Shown: positions 12,517 through 24,283 of the stretch, one piece after another | How positions within the stretch are numbered: the stretch's first letter is position 1 | Layout: each line of letters opens with the position of its first letter | DNA from: Diphasiastrum complanatum | Taxonomy: Eukaryota; Streptophyta; Lycopodiopsida; Lycopodiales; Lycopodiaceae | Length of the DNA: 64,000 bases | Direction: 5' to 3' | Assembly: GCA_029204225.1 (NCBI GenBank) | Contig: MU832028.1 | Location: forward strand, 1 to 64,000 | Notes under the pieces: model-generated | What the model saw: only the letters and a program-made list of their open reading frames with translations | Told to the model about the DNA's origin: nothing | Database searches by the model: none | Position numbers and translations under genes: made by a program

Positions 12517-13450
12517 TTGCAATTAAAAACTAGTGTAACATTTTCTTGTTGCAATCACCTTGTTTACAAGAACTTTGAATCTTTGTCTAATTCTACTTCT
12601 TCTACCTTCTCTATGATGCACAAACTACGTTGTGCTTTCTCTACCATTATCTCTTCTATTGATACTGATGTTTCTCCACTATTTACTATTTGGTTTGTTT
12701 CCACAATAGTCGATAATATCATCCCTTTTGCATCATGTCTAGGTACGATGCCATATGCCTACTCATGAATGAAATCAACAGTATTTTCATCAGGTTAGGC
12801 ATCCATAACCTTGGCACAAATAAGCCAACTCATCTTCCAAAGACTTGCCAAGCTCATTTATAGATTGTTCTATTTCTCCATTGGAACTGCTTTGGTTTTA
12901 CAAAAAATATTACTATTAATTCCAAACCTTTGGAACTCTTTGGAAAAAGAGTATGACATAGCCTTTCTGGTAAAGGATCATGGACTTTATCTATGCTTAA
13001 ATTCTCGATTGACTTGAAAAATATTTGAGTCTCTCTACACTTGAAGCTAAATTTATCTCATACGCCTCCCAATGTGACCAAGGCAAACTTACCACTTGCC
13101 CCCTTGAATAACAATAGCTTCGAGTAGTTCTTCAAAGTCTGTCAAAAATCAAGTAAAATCTTTTATTCTTCTATTTTCATCGCCACCAAAGAAAATAATT
13201 TCACCTTTTTTTGGTTCGATTTTAAGTGGAATACAAATGATCCTCCCTATCAGAAAGCAAAGATTTTTGTGCACTCGCAAGATCAAGCCTGCCAAATTAA
13301 AAATCTTTGCCTTTAGAATTATCCAACCGAAGCTCTTCATGTCTATTCCAAATATAGAGGCAACACCTCTCATGTTTGTTTTAAATGCAAAGCTTTAGAT
13401 AAAGATGTGAACAACTATTCTTTGCCGGTAGTTGTCTCTTTGGGATTCTA
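12517..13450 (+). pseudogene. possible LINE ORF1 relic (DUF4283-like)
   Basis: Broken frames include FKWNTNDPPYQKAKIFVHS near 13205-13265, similar to the 'W.P.FDP....KVRVWVHLP' segment of plant LINE ORF1/DUF4283 proteins. A degraded zinc-knuckle-like NTSHVCFKCKALDKDVNNYS follows near 13360-13420. Weak, frameshifted evidence; the upstream half is not convincing. Confidence 0.3.
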
Positions 13451-14189
13451 TTCTTGATATTTTTAATATGAGATTTTATGTTAAATTTAGAGTGCTTAGC
13501 CACCTAGATTTGATACTTAATAATATTCTTTCTAAGGCTCTCATGTTAATAGTTTTTGGCAATGTCTCAAATCTATCACTCTATGGAACATTTGGTTAGC
13601 TAGTCACTCCGAGCTTTTTTGTTGTTGTAGATTTGTAAAAGGCTGTTTTATAAATGATTAATCTTTTCGAGGAAAAAAAAGGTACAAGCTATTATTTTAC
13701 AATGGGTGTCGTGCTCGTACTAGTATTAGTGAGTTGGGTATTCTAGATGTTTCATGCTAAGTCATGTTCGTTTAGTTCATAAAATATCCCCAATTAGGTT
13801 TGGCTTTTGCAAGTTGCAAGGCATGTCAAAGGCTTATGTGCCTTCAAAAAAAGATAAAGTGTCAAGTGAAAGAAAAGTTCAAAAGTTATCCTTTCATTTG
13901 GAATTTCCAATCTAAAAAGTCAAATATAAAAAAAAAAATCCTCTAAAATATAAAAAAATAATGATTAGAAAGCTTGAAATCTTCTTAACTTTTTGTTTGA
14001 AAAGTAGCCATGAAACGAACATGTCATTTGAAACCTAGAAGTAGAAGAAGGTAGTCTATTGGAAATATAGATTTGCTCAAAATGTTCCCAATTGAGAATA
14101 TTGAATGCAAATTGCTTTTTATTGTGTATATGTCCAATGTTCCTAAAATACTTCACTTATTAAGCTCAAGGCCCGTCACCATTCTTAAA
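13450..14189. other. AT-rich unassigned stretch
   Basis: No recognisable gene. The minus-strand frame at 13965-14156 adjoins the gypsy integrase fragment and may be its degraded continuation. Confidence 0.4.
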
Positions 14190-14322
14190 GTTCTAGAGGC
14201 TTGTGCATGCATTGCTCTTGCTTCAATCCATTTGGTCATGTAATCAATAGCCACAATAATATATCATGCCTGGGTGCCTCTTGTGGTTGGATGTGTTGGC
14301 CCAATGTAATCCAATAACTATT
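14190..14322 (-). pseudogene. Ty3/gypsy integrase fragment
   Basis: The minus strand reads LLDYIGPTHPTTRG, then YIIVAIDYMTKWIEARAM. This is the start of the gypsy integrase core (W.LDFIGP...ILV..D..TKW.EA), including the first catalytic Asp. Flanking frames are broken. Confidence 0.7.
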
Positions 14323-14479
14323 TCTTATACAATTTGAAAGAAATTAGATTAATTCCAGATCCATGATCTGTCATTGCTACTTCCTGATCAAAGTGCTTAT
14401 GCTTGAATTGGCAAAGTGATATGACGTTGTTCAATTTTTTCCTATATTTAGAATTTCATTTGAATATACAAATTTGGCA

Positions 14480-15290
14480 TGTAAAGGTTCACGTTGGATC
14501 TCTGGTTTTGTCATGTGCCAAACCCAATCAAATAGCATTTAGTAGTGAAACTAAAGCTAAAATAAAGAGAAACACAAAACATTCATGTTGATATAGCCAT
14601 AAAATGCAAAGCACAAATAGAGCTCTAAGGAATCATCAATTAGAATCAAAGGGATGGAATTAAATCCAATACCAAAGGAGATGAGATTCATGTGCATTGG
14701 GCACATGAGACTTAGCAAGCTCTATTCCCATGGGCCATATTCACAAAGAGGAGGCTAAGCTCTCTCATTTGCAAATGAACCAAAAGATCTTCAAAATTAT
14801 GTCTCTTGCCTACTTATAGACAATCCCTTAACTAAACATAACTATCTTGAAAGATAATTAGTTCTTGTTAAGTCTTATTAAGTTTACTTTGGGCCCTTGT
14901 TGGCCTGTTATCCTTATTTAAGTACTTTGGAAGGCTTAAAGAGAGAATCGCCTTATTCTTAAGGCTAATAACTCCTTTTGGGCCTAACAAAGTTTACATT
15001 GGATATTATAATGCATTAGAAGCTTGATGTACTAAAAACTACATGACACTCCCACTACTTAAAAACATTTTCGCTCAAAAAAATGAAGACAGTTGTCTGA
15101 TAAGCTTGGTCGCCTCAGTTAAGTAGTTATGATTGAGGATGTCATGTCCAAAACTTATTGCATTATTACAAATCCAAAGCTGAATTGCCACTTTTAACTC
15201 TTTGCAATTGTGCAACTCAATTTTGGGACTAGCTTGAATGATTGATAAGATCCCATTGTACAAACCATTTATCAGCCCTAGCCAGAATAA
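14480..15290 (-). mobile_element. 3' end of a minus-strand LTR retroelement (coding tail, polypurine tract, LTR)
   Basis: On the minus strand, 15290-15063 reads HDILNHNYLTEATKLIRQLSSFF, which resembles the C-terminal tail of plant LTR element polyproteins. It is followed at 15062-15052 by a purine tract (reverse complement of 'ctcccactactt'). An LTR with sense start 'TGTCATG' then runs down to roughly 14480. The outer LTR end is not fixed, so the lower coordinate is approximate. Confidence 0.35.
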
Positions 15291-15495
15291 GCAACCAAGT
15301 CAGCATAGTCCACACCTAGGGCCTTGAAATAGTGAATATACAAAGCCATAGGCCTAGCCATCACAACTATGAACATGGCCACTATGCCACACACATTAGA
15401 TGGGGCCCATGTTTGGCCCACCAGGTCCTGTGGGGCAGCTTTTATGGCAATCATGTGTCAATGTTCATGGAAATAGACGTGTGTCTCTGTCATGT

Positions 15496-15737
15496 GTGGT
15501 AGTGCCACACATCCAAAATTTTCATCGACGACAACTTCTTTGGCTAGACCGCGTGCCGAGGGGGGGGGGGGGGGTGTGAACAATTTTTTTTCAATTTTTA
15601 ATGGGCATGGCACAATCAGGTGTGGCTGTGCCAAGCCACACATGGCAAAATTTTACAAAAACTTTTGCCACGCATGACAAATCTCTCTAGGGATTTTTTT
15701 GAGATATTTTTTCAGTTGCCACATGTGGCACTACCAC
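15496..15737. repeat. 242-bp unit bounded by 14-bp inverted repeats
   Basis: GTGGTAGTGCCACA at 15496-15509 is the exact reverse complement of TGTGGCACTACCAC at 15724-15737. Between them lie another inverted motif ('gtgtggctgtgccaagccacac' type, near 15620-15643) and a run of 15 G (15560-15574). It may be a MITE-like or foldback element; no clear target duplication is seen. Confidence 0.5.
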
Positions 15738-16429
15738 CGTGCATAATAATTTGAGACCAAAAAAAAAAGCCACGCAGAATAAAAATGGGGTTTCTCCAAC
15801 CCATTTTAAGAGTCTGCTAGAGCTAGTGTGAGTACATTCATGATATTCAATTTTCTAAATAAGATCATAGAGAATTTGACTACTCAGTTCAATATCAAAC
15901 ACAAGAAAAAATACACCCGCTTGAAATTTTCATAGCATCTTTAAAAACACAATAAAAAATAAAATGCATCCATCAAAAGCCACTTTAAGAAGAGAGAAAT
16001 GCATTAGCATATCTCCCATACGCATGAATCCAAGATGGGCATATAGTTAGATCTAAGAGGACTATGAGCAAGAACTTCTTTAGAAACAGAAGGTGGATGA
16101 AATCAAGATATCATGAAGATTTGCTACTACTAAATTCCAAGGCTTAACCAATGGGCTTAAATATTGTCGCCAAAAAGTAGACTCCGTTCCCAATGGATAA
16201 GTGTGAAAAAATTAGTTCCAAATGACCTAATTATGTCCTTTGATCTTTAGCTAATTTAGAGAGCACATTTAGCTTCATTACAAATGTAGAAATCATGCAT
16301 CAACTACACATAGAAAATGAAAACTCAATAAGAACTTGTCATAAACACTTAGATATGATAATTTACTTTTTATTTCCATACAACAGCCGTACAGTATAGT
16401 ACTTACACGTATGGATCCATAAAAACATG

Positions 16430-18190
16430 ATGGCAAAAAAAAAGAGAAATAACATAGAAACCCATTTTTTTTTTTAATTTTTAATTTTTTTAAAACAGTA
16501 TCCAAATTTAAAATGCTTCACATAAATATTGTAATGTTAAAAAAATGTTGTAGTTTGCAAAAAAATAATTCAAGCTACAAAAATTTGGTCAATAGATTTT
16601 CATAAATAGCTTAAAATTAGCTTCTATGAAATAATAATACTATTCAAAATAAAATCATTAGATATACAACCACTAGAATAACTAAAAGTTACTTTTTGCT
16701 TATTTAAAACAAAAGTTATAGTTTTTTTTTGGAATTTTAGAAGTTTTTTAAATTACAATTTTTGTATCAATTTTTTTTAAAAAAAATTATGATAAAAATT
16801 TTAATCAGCATTTTTTAAAGTTTTAAATTTTTTAAAATCTTTACTTATACCTATTTAAATTCATTGAATATTTAAACATTAAATAAATGCAAATGAAATT
16901 ACTTTACAATAATCGAGAGTAAATGATTTGTAGAAATATTTAAATAACCATGAAAAAAATCTTTCCGTTTTTTAAGAATTCTTAACAATATTGTTTTTTA
17001 CAAAAAATATTATAAAAACACATCCAAAAATAAAATATTATAAACTTCACAAATCATTACAATTTTATTTTTGCTAATATCAATGTTAAAATTTTTAAAA
17101 TATTTCAAATTCTTAATTTTAAATCCTTAAAAAATAAATTTAAGAACTTAAATCAATTAAAAAGATTTCAAAACACAATACATCAAAAAATATAAACGCA
17201 ATTATTTTTTGAAACAAAAGAGAATCTTTTATTCCCAAAAATCATTGAGGTCATTTACATCTTTTTCCTTTTCTTGAGTAGCCATTGTAGTTTCAAGTGA
17301 CACATCTTCTATTCCTCGACTACCGTAACCACATTATAATCTTGAACCAAGACATCAGCTATATCGTCTTCTTTTCCGCTAGTAGGAGACTAAGGTTCCT
17401 TGGACAAGGAAATTACTGAGTCCTCGCTCTCTAAATTCTTTCCCACCTTAGATAGTTCATCTGACAAAACTGAAGAAGATTTCATTCTCATTTTTACAAA
17501 ATCAACTTGTTCCAGTAATGAAGTTCGATACGTTTGTCATCCAAAGAATAATAACCGATGGTTATGTATTCTATTTCATTGCAAAGTTGTGCTTCTCCCG
17601 AGTTTCTAACATTGGGCTTGTACCTAACATGGAACATTACAAGTAGAATAAAATAAAAAAATTTAACTTTAAAATAAAAAATTTAAAATAAAATTATGAT
17701 TAGAATACGAATTAATAATTCAAGAACTTAAAAACTTACCACACAGTATTTTCTATTTCCGCATTACAAAAAGTTAATAGAGCTTTCTGCACTGAAGCTG
17801 ATTGCCAAGAAGAATGAAAAATAACTTCTTTCCAAATTGGAGAAGTTGTGACTTTGAGAAAACCCTACATGAAACTATGGATTTTAGTGAATTTGAAGGG
17901 AGAATCGTCATTTAATGATTCCTTCATTTGAAATCCATATGGTATATCAGCAATGCAGAGTATATAAGGCCTTTTTTTTTAAAATTTTGAAACTTCTCTA
18001 CAATCGTCTTCCTCAACTGAGTAAAAACATGGTTGATCATCGACACTTTTGGGAAGATAGGTCTCTAATGGATCCTCCTCTGCAATGGTCTCACCCCGTG
18101 CTAATATTTCTCTGTTCCTTTTTTCTGCTTTTGCCTCCAGAATATGTCTCTTGAATTGTTCTGGAAGGACTTTGTTTTTCTTATCTTCGG
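16430..18190 (-). pseudogene. decayed DNA amino-methyltransferase-like gene copy 1 (motif IV half) with 3' tail
   Basis: Minus-strand reading from 18190 down gives a charged region (RHILEAKAEKRNREILARG), then IADIPYGFQMK near 17952-17918, matching catalytic motif IV (D/N/S-P-P-Y/F). Next come FLKVTTSPIW and IFHSSWQSASVQKALL. EIENTVWYKPNVRNSGEAQ follows once a 116-nt GT-AG intron (17624-17739) is removed, then CNEIEYITIGYYSLD and ELHYWNK. This is the layout of DNA N6-adenine/N4-cytosine methyltransferases, in which motif IV precedes the SAM motif. The SAM motif is missing: the sequence jumps from HYWNK to VDFVKMRM, and later frames contain stops. From about 17410 down to 16430 it matches the second copy at 36170-37145 in opposite orientation. 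Function in the plant is unknown; this copy is dead. Confidence 0.6.
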
Positions 18191-18714
18191 GAGACTAAAA
18201 AAGAAAAAACTATGCTTAGCATGGGAGACATAAAATATAAAACAGAATAGGAGACTTAAAGTATCAAAAAGAAATAATTAAATAACGAAAAAGTTATGCT
18301 TAGCATAGGAGACATAAAATATAAAAAAAAAAACAATTAATAAGCAACCAGGTCATGTAAAAAGCCTTTACTTGTAATGCTATCATGGAGGTATGTTCCA
18401 TAAATAGAGTAAACTCTAAAATAAGAAGAGACGTTGATCATTGAGGGAGAGAGTTAAAATAGCAATGATCGACTTATACAGTTCTTTCTTATTTCGACGG
18501 CACCACGTGTGCTTAGTTTTAGAGTTATCGGGCCATCTTTCTTTTACGAGCCCTTTGAGTGTTTTTAAGCAACTTATCTTTGTACTTACGAGTTAGTTGA
18601 ATATACAGTTTGAGGAGAGCAATTTTGTGTTCTTGTTGCACTTGACATTGTGCTGTGGTGATTGATCCAGTCGGGTGTTTTCAATTGTGTCTTCTTAACT
18701 TAAACAATATACAA

Positions 18715-21555
18715 TTAGATCTGTACAATCCTCAACTCATCATGATCTAACTTTCTAGCATGGAAGGTTAAGACCTCGCTTATACTAAAGAGAGAAGGAT
18801 TATTTTCCTGGGTAGATGGCACCGAGGAGATGCCTACAACTACAGGCAAGGAGCTACGCGAATGGAGGGAGAAGAATGACAAGGCCGTAGCCGTATTATC
18901 ATCATTCATCGAGGATAGCCTGACTCTTGACCTGGCTACACTCTCTAAAGAAAAAGAGATGTGGGATACTTACTCACAAGATTTCAGATGAAATCACATA
19001 GTTAGATCATGTTACTCGAAGATCAGTTGACAAATCTGCAGTGGGTTGGTAAAGACCTCACTTCCTTTATCAGGAAGATGAAGGATCTGCTCCTTTCATT
19101 ATACAATTCTGGAGCAAAAAATGCAGTACCAATAGAGAAGTAGCTCACCTATCTATTGAGAGCCTTACCAAGATCCTTCCAAACAACTAGAATGCTGCTA
19201 GCAAAGGATCCTACTATGACACTCGAAAAGGTAGTTGTCGAGATTCAAGAAGAAGTCAAAGCTCGAGAGCACCTTGATCATAAGAATGCTTTTGACCAAG
19301 CCCTCTACAGCAACAAGGAGAAGACTAAGAAGCAATTCAAGCCTAAGAGAGAGTCGGACCAAAAGCAGGATCGAGCGCAACAAGTAGATGGAGCCAGCAA
19401 AGGCAAATGGAAGAACAAAGGAAGGTCAAAACAGCAGAGTGGAGACAAGAAGACATGAGTGAGATGCAAACGCGAAAGACATACTATCGATTTGTGTTGG
19501 CTAAATCGGAAAATTGAGTGTATCCACTGTCATAAGAAGGGTCATGCAGACATGGACTGTCGCCAGAACCCAAGAAACAAACAAGCTCAAAGCATACAAG
19601 AGAACAATAATAGTGCATCCTATGTCGAGGATCCAGAGAGCTCAAAGATGGGCGAAGAAAGATCGAATCACAGAATTCGACTACCTACATCTATGTAGAC
19701 ATGTGTGCAGTATCAACACCTGACACACAAGAGGTAATCCTTGATTCAGGAGCTACCTCACACTTTGTTACATCAAGATGGATCATGTCTGATTTTTGAA
19801 GTGTAGATCCATCAAGATTTATCATTCTTGGAGATGGATCAAAACATCAAGTGAATGGTATTGGTTCACTATGGCTCAACACAAATGGTAGAGATAGACG
19901 ACTCGAAGATGTTCTGTTTGTGCCTACACTACAGCAGGACTTGCTATCAGTGGCAAGAATAGCTGATGCAGAGATGTGTGTAACATTCTCAAACAAAGCA
20001 TGCAATGTGATTGACGCAAGCACCAGTACACTGATCACTCAAGGTAGAAGAAAAGGCAATCTATATCACTTGAAGGTATGCCTACCTGCAAATCAAGTGC
20101 ATGAAACGCATGATGATTCATCATATATTCTAGGGCACATGAGACTATGCCATATGAATTCAATGGCACTATATCAAGCAAGCCATCATGGAGCAATCAC
20201 AGGGGTGAGCATCTCGAATGCAACCAGTTCGATGACTTGTGATGCATGTATGAAGGGTAAGATGTCATGTACTCCTTTTGTCAAGGACTCCTACAGAATT
20301 ACAAAGATTTTGGAGCTTGTACATTCAGACATTTGTGGACCTTTCAACGTGATCTCAGTAGGAGGCTCGAAATATTATATCACCTTTATTGATCATTACA
20401 ATAAGTTTTCCAGAGTCTACTTCATTCACAATAGATCAGAAGCATTTGACAAATTCACAGAGTATGTGAATTGGGCAAAAAGGTGCATAGAAAATAAAGT
20501 GAAACAGATCAGAACAGATTCGGGTGGAGAATACATCTCAAACCGATTCATTGATTTTTGTAATGATCAAAAAATCATTTATAAAAGAACTGCATCTTAT
20601 ACACCGCAACACGATGATGTTGCAGAAAGAAAGAACAGGACTCTTATGGAAGCTGCTAGGTGCATGATGGCCTATTCGAAGGCTCCAAGAGTGTTGTGGG
20701 CTGAAGCAGTAGCTACAGCTGCTTACATTTAGAACAGGATAGGAAAATTTGGTGCTTCTCACACAGCACCACATGAATTATGGTGGGGTAAAAAACCCAA
20801 TTTGACTCATATTCGAATCTTTGGCTGTGCAACATATGCACATGTTTCTGACAAGCTTCAAAAGAAGCTTGATGAGAAAGCATAACAAGGATATCTTGTA
20901 GGATATGACGATCATTTGTCATACTACAGAGTCTATATGCCAGAGACAAACACAGTGAAGATAGTTAGAGATGTCAAATTCGATGAGAGCAAAACAATGG
21001 CCAACAATGATCCTGTCAGTTATGAAGTTCTTGGAAGACAATACTATGATCTACCAACTGTGACAGAGGGAGTAGAGGACAAACACTCAGATGAAGATGT
21101 TTGAGTTGCACCTCATTCGAGTGACGAATCAGGCGAAGAAAGATTCGCAAGCTAGCCTACTACTACAATACATGTAAACCGAAATGGTTCCGGACCTAGC
21201 AGATCAGATAAAGGCAAGAGCATTGTAGTACCTAAAGGATCTCCTATAAGATCAACAAGAGAACAAAGAGCACCAACAAGATTTGTGCCAGACAGCGCAG
21301 CTTCTATGTCAGAAGAGTTTTGTGGATTCAGTGGAGAACCATAGACATTCGAGGAAGTAATTGAATGTCCAAAGAAGGACAAATGGATCCGAGCCATGAA
21401 TGAGGAGATGAAATCCATGAGAAAGAATGACGTATGGACGTTGCAGCCATTACCAGATAAGTGAAAGGTTGTACAATGCAAGTGCGTATACAAGCTGAAG
21501 TATGGACCGAATGGAGATATTTCAAAGTATAAAGCTAGACTGGATCCAAGCATCT
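18715..21555 (+). mobile_element. truncated Ty1/copia element, family A (gag, protease, integrase, start of RT)
   Basis: Plus-strand frames, broken by several stops, read a UBN2-type gag (18765-19440), then a zinc knuckle CIHCHKKGHADMDC near 19520-19560. The protease follows as VILDSGATSHFVTS near 19735-19780. From 19851 to 20732 there is a 293-codon open frame with the GAG-pre-integrase motif and the integrase core (LVHSDICGP, IDHYNKFSRVYF, then RTDSGGEYISNRF). The element continues through MNEEMKSMRKNDVWTLQP to the first RT residues (YKLKYGPNGDISKYKARL) and stops at about 21545, where it abuts a different element. No LTR is visible. Nearly the same protein is encoded on the minus strand at 24290-29995, so both belong to one family. 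Confidence 0.85.
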
Positions 21556-21579
21556 CTTGCATAAACATCTAAGAATATT

Positions 21580-22175
21580 TCATGCATATTATCATCACTA
21601 CTTGGTACATGAGAAAAAGAGTGTACATTTGAATGAATGATTTCCTCTTTACAAACTATGTTGTTTAACACCATTTGCTATGCAATTATCATTCTTCATG
21701 ATGGAACAAACTCCATGCTTGAAGTGAACATCTAAACCATCATCCATTGGTTGTCCAACACTAAGCAAGCTCTTGGTAATTGATGGTACAAAAAGGACAT
21801 TGTCTAGATCCATCCTTTTGCTAGATCCTATACTTAATGAGATGGAACCAAAACCATCTACCTTACATTATTGATCATTTGCTAAAGAAACAAATTTACT
21901 AGCACCATTGAAAGAGTGTAAGGTTGAGAATGTGTCTTTTTGAAAAGTCATGTGGGAGCTAGCCCCACTATCAATCCAGCAAGTGTCCTTTGAGTTGCTT
22001 TTGCTTGTTGGAGTGGATGTAGATGCCATCAAAGATGGGATCTCCTCATCTTCATCCTCTTCATATGCAAGGTTCCCTTGTTTGTCCTCCTCCTCTTTTG
22101 CTCTTAGCCTCTTGTAGCATTTGGATGCATAATGCCCCTTCTTTCCACAAAAGAAGCATGGGGAAGATTCTCAAC
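21580..22175 (-). mobile_element. Ty1/copia fragment, family B (zinc knuckle and protease)
   Basis: The minus strand reads CFFCGKKGHYASKCYKRL near 22155-22098, an acidic linker, CWIDSGASSHMT near 21990-21955, then VDGFGSISLSIGSS and NVLFVPSITKSLLSVG. This is the gag zinc knuckle followed by the aspartic protease of a copia element. It is mostly open over about 110 codons, then stops. It is joined tail to tail with family A. Confidence 0.75.
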
Positions 22176-22204
22176 CATTCACTTTCAATACTTTTCTTAC
22201 TTCA

Positions 22205-22440
22205 ATGCTTGATGAATCATTTTTCTATGAGATCTACATGAGGCAACTCGAGGGCTTCATCAAGAAGGAAGTTGAAGATAAGATGTGTAATGACTCATTG
22301 GAGAACAAGTTTGTATGTCTTAGTGATCTAAAAAATTTTATGTACCAATTAAGAATAAATTGGTTGTTTGATCAAATGAGTGCTCTTGGATTTTGGAAGA
22401 GAAAGAATGAGTTAATCACTCATTGTTTTGAAAAATGTGT
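22205..22440 (+). pseudogene. Ty1/copia reverse transcriptase remnant
   Basis: The frame from 22205 reads EIYMRQLEGFIKKEVEDKMC, corresponding to the copia RT block 'EEIYMEQPEGF...VCKL'. A degraded LKNFMYQLRINWLFDQM follows, corresponding to 'LKKSLYGLKQAPRQWYKRFD'. Catalytic YVDD is absent. Confidence 0.5.
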
Positions 22441-22529
22441 TTTTTCTTTTTGAGGAGGCAAATTGTAAGCTTCTTATGAGAATAAGTGAAACATCCTTGA
22501 AGGACACTTATATCCATAAGCAAGTATGT

Positions 22530-22843
22530 ATGCAGAGCCTTACCAAATATGATAATTTTTTTCAACTTCGTTTAAAGGAACGACTTGGTGGAAAAGATGA
22601 CCTGATTTCTGTGATTTCTACAGATGATCTAATTCTATTGGAGGATTTGACTGCTTTTGTACTCCATGAACCGGAAAGAATCATGGATACTCGATGACAT
22701 CAGCTGAGAAATCGTTTGATTTCTGAACATCTGATTCGTTGGAAAGGTAAGTCAGATGATGAGGACACCTAGGAGAAGGAGGATGATTTAAGACTTAGAT
22801 TCTCTGGTTTCTTCCCATAGAAGGAAGTTTTTATGGGGGGGAA
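22530..22843 (+). pseudogene. Ty3/gypsy C-terminus with chromodomain-like tail and polypurine tract
   Basis: The plus strand reads FFQLRLKERLGGKDDL (the 'HVSQLKE.LG' end of gypsy integrase), then LHEPERIMDTRXHQLRNRL and LIRWKGKSDDEDT, a chromodomain-type tail. A purine run 'atgggggggaa' ends at 22843, directly before an LTR starting TGTTATG. Two stops interrupt the frame. Confidence 0.65.
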
Positions 22844-23313
22844 TGTTATGTACCATAACGGTACACCCTTCAGTGATGGCCTTGCAAGGGACATGATGCA
22901 GGACTAGAGTTATCGACATGTTTAGGTGCCACGCGTCACCATCCTAGGTGGTCACGTGTCGCCGACAGGATCGTGCTTGATGGGACCCACTGTGCTATGC
23001 CTATATAGTGGTGGGGTTTCTCTCTTTTCATTCACTCAGTCTACCCGGGAGTTGGTGGATGAAGAGCACGTGCATTTAGCCAGGATGTATCTCCAGTCCA
23101 GGAGATGGGTGCTAGGGAAAGCCGAGTGCGATGGCTAGTGTTATGGGATGCCAATTATTGTAGGAGGCTTGATTGGGCATGATTGTGTCGATTGCTCCAG
23201 GGTATGGGGGTGGGTTGGTTGTGACCCTACGGTTTGGCGATTACGGTGCATTGTCACTGGTATGAGGTGTGCGGAACCTTCAAGGCAGTCAATGATCCTA
23301 GGGATTTGTAACA
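22844..23313 (+). mobile_element. Ty3/gypsy 3' LTR
   Basis: It begins TGTTATGTACC immediately after the polypurine tract and appears to end with ...TTGTAACA. A TATA-like 'cctatatagt' lies near 22998-23008. Part of this LTR (about 23140-23310) is matched by a fragment at 54545-54700. The right boundary is inferred from the TG...CA rule only. Confidence 0.55.
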
Positions 23314-23682
23314 TCCTACAAGTTCAATTGCTAGAATTCTTGGTTCTAACTTCAGGGAAAGCTTCAAAAGACTTTGGTACACCTCTTTACAAGCTCTACA
23401 TGGTAGTTTACAGCCACCTACTATCCAACTTTATGAAAAAAAACATGCAAAAATGATGATTTTTGGCTATTTTTTGATTTTTTTCATCACAATAAAGTGG
23501 AAATTCATGACATACAACTCTTTTTCTAACACATGAAAACCAATTCACAGATTAACAACCATCTAATTGGTCTGATCTTGCTAGATTTTGGTTCTTACTA
23601 TCTATTTTGTGCCAAAAAACATGAAAAACCAAACAATTTTGACCAAAACATAGCCTAGAATCATAAATCATTGGAAAGAACT
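23314..23682. other. unassigned flank
   Basis: AT-rich DNA between the gypsy LTR and the minus-strand copia LTR. No gene seen. Confidence 0.5.
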
Positions 23683-24283
23683 TGATGAGAATCGTGTGAT
23701 TTCACAGTCGTGAAGGTTTTGCGAAGGAACCACGACCCTCTTGCACTTCGGATAGAGTTCAGATGTGATCGCTGGACACTGCCAGCTGAATCACTCCTAC
23801 AATCCTCCAGAATGTAGTCAGGCACTGCTGATTTACATTTATAAAATTAATGCGGCATTCAACATATTTTCAACCAAGGTGCAGAATTCAAATGAACAAG
23901 AAAACTCAGACATACGAATAACAGCAGATGCATTTGCATTCGAGATCAGACACAACAAGACTTATCATCTATATTGATCTTTCTTTGATTTCTTCAGGCA
24001 CTGCATGCAAATCCACACAGTGCGTTGGCGTGGGAGAAATTACGGTTCTCTCACGAGTAATCATCTCGCTTTACTAGCGGACAGTGGATCTCTATGGATC
24101 CTGATCACAGAGCTCGTCTTACAAGCAGACGAACTTGTTGTCTGTATTTCGTCTTGATTGCTTACTAGCATCAGACTACTACATTACACTGTATGTGTAT
24201 TCTATTGATCTATATGTCAAGTATCATCCAGTAAGTATAGTCGCTCTATGTAAATCTGAGATTAGAGTGATTAAGCATCTACA
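23683..24283 (-). mobile_element. 3' LTR of minus-strand Ty1/copia family A element
   Basis: It matches 29996-30592 along almost its whole length in the same orientation. In the sense direction it runs from TGTAGATGC to ATTCTCATCA, a TG...CA LTR of about 600 bp. No polypurine tract borders it because the RT/RNase H part has been deleted up to the LTR. Confidence 0.8.
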
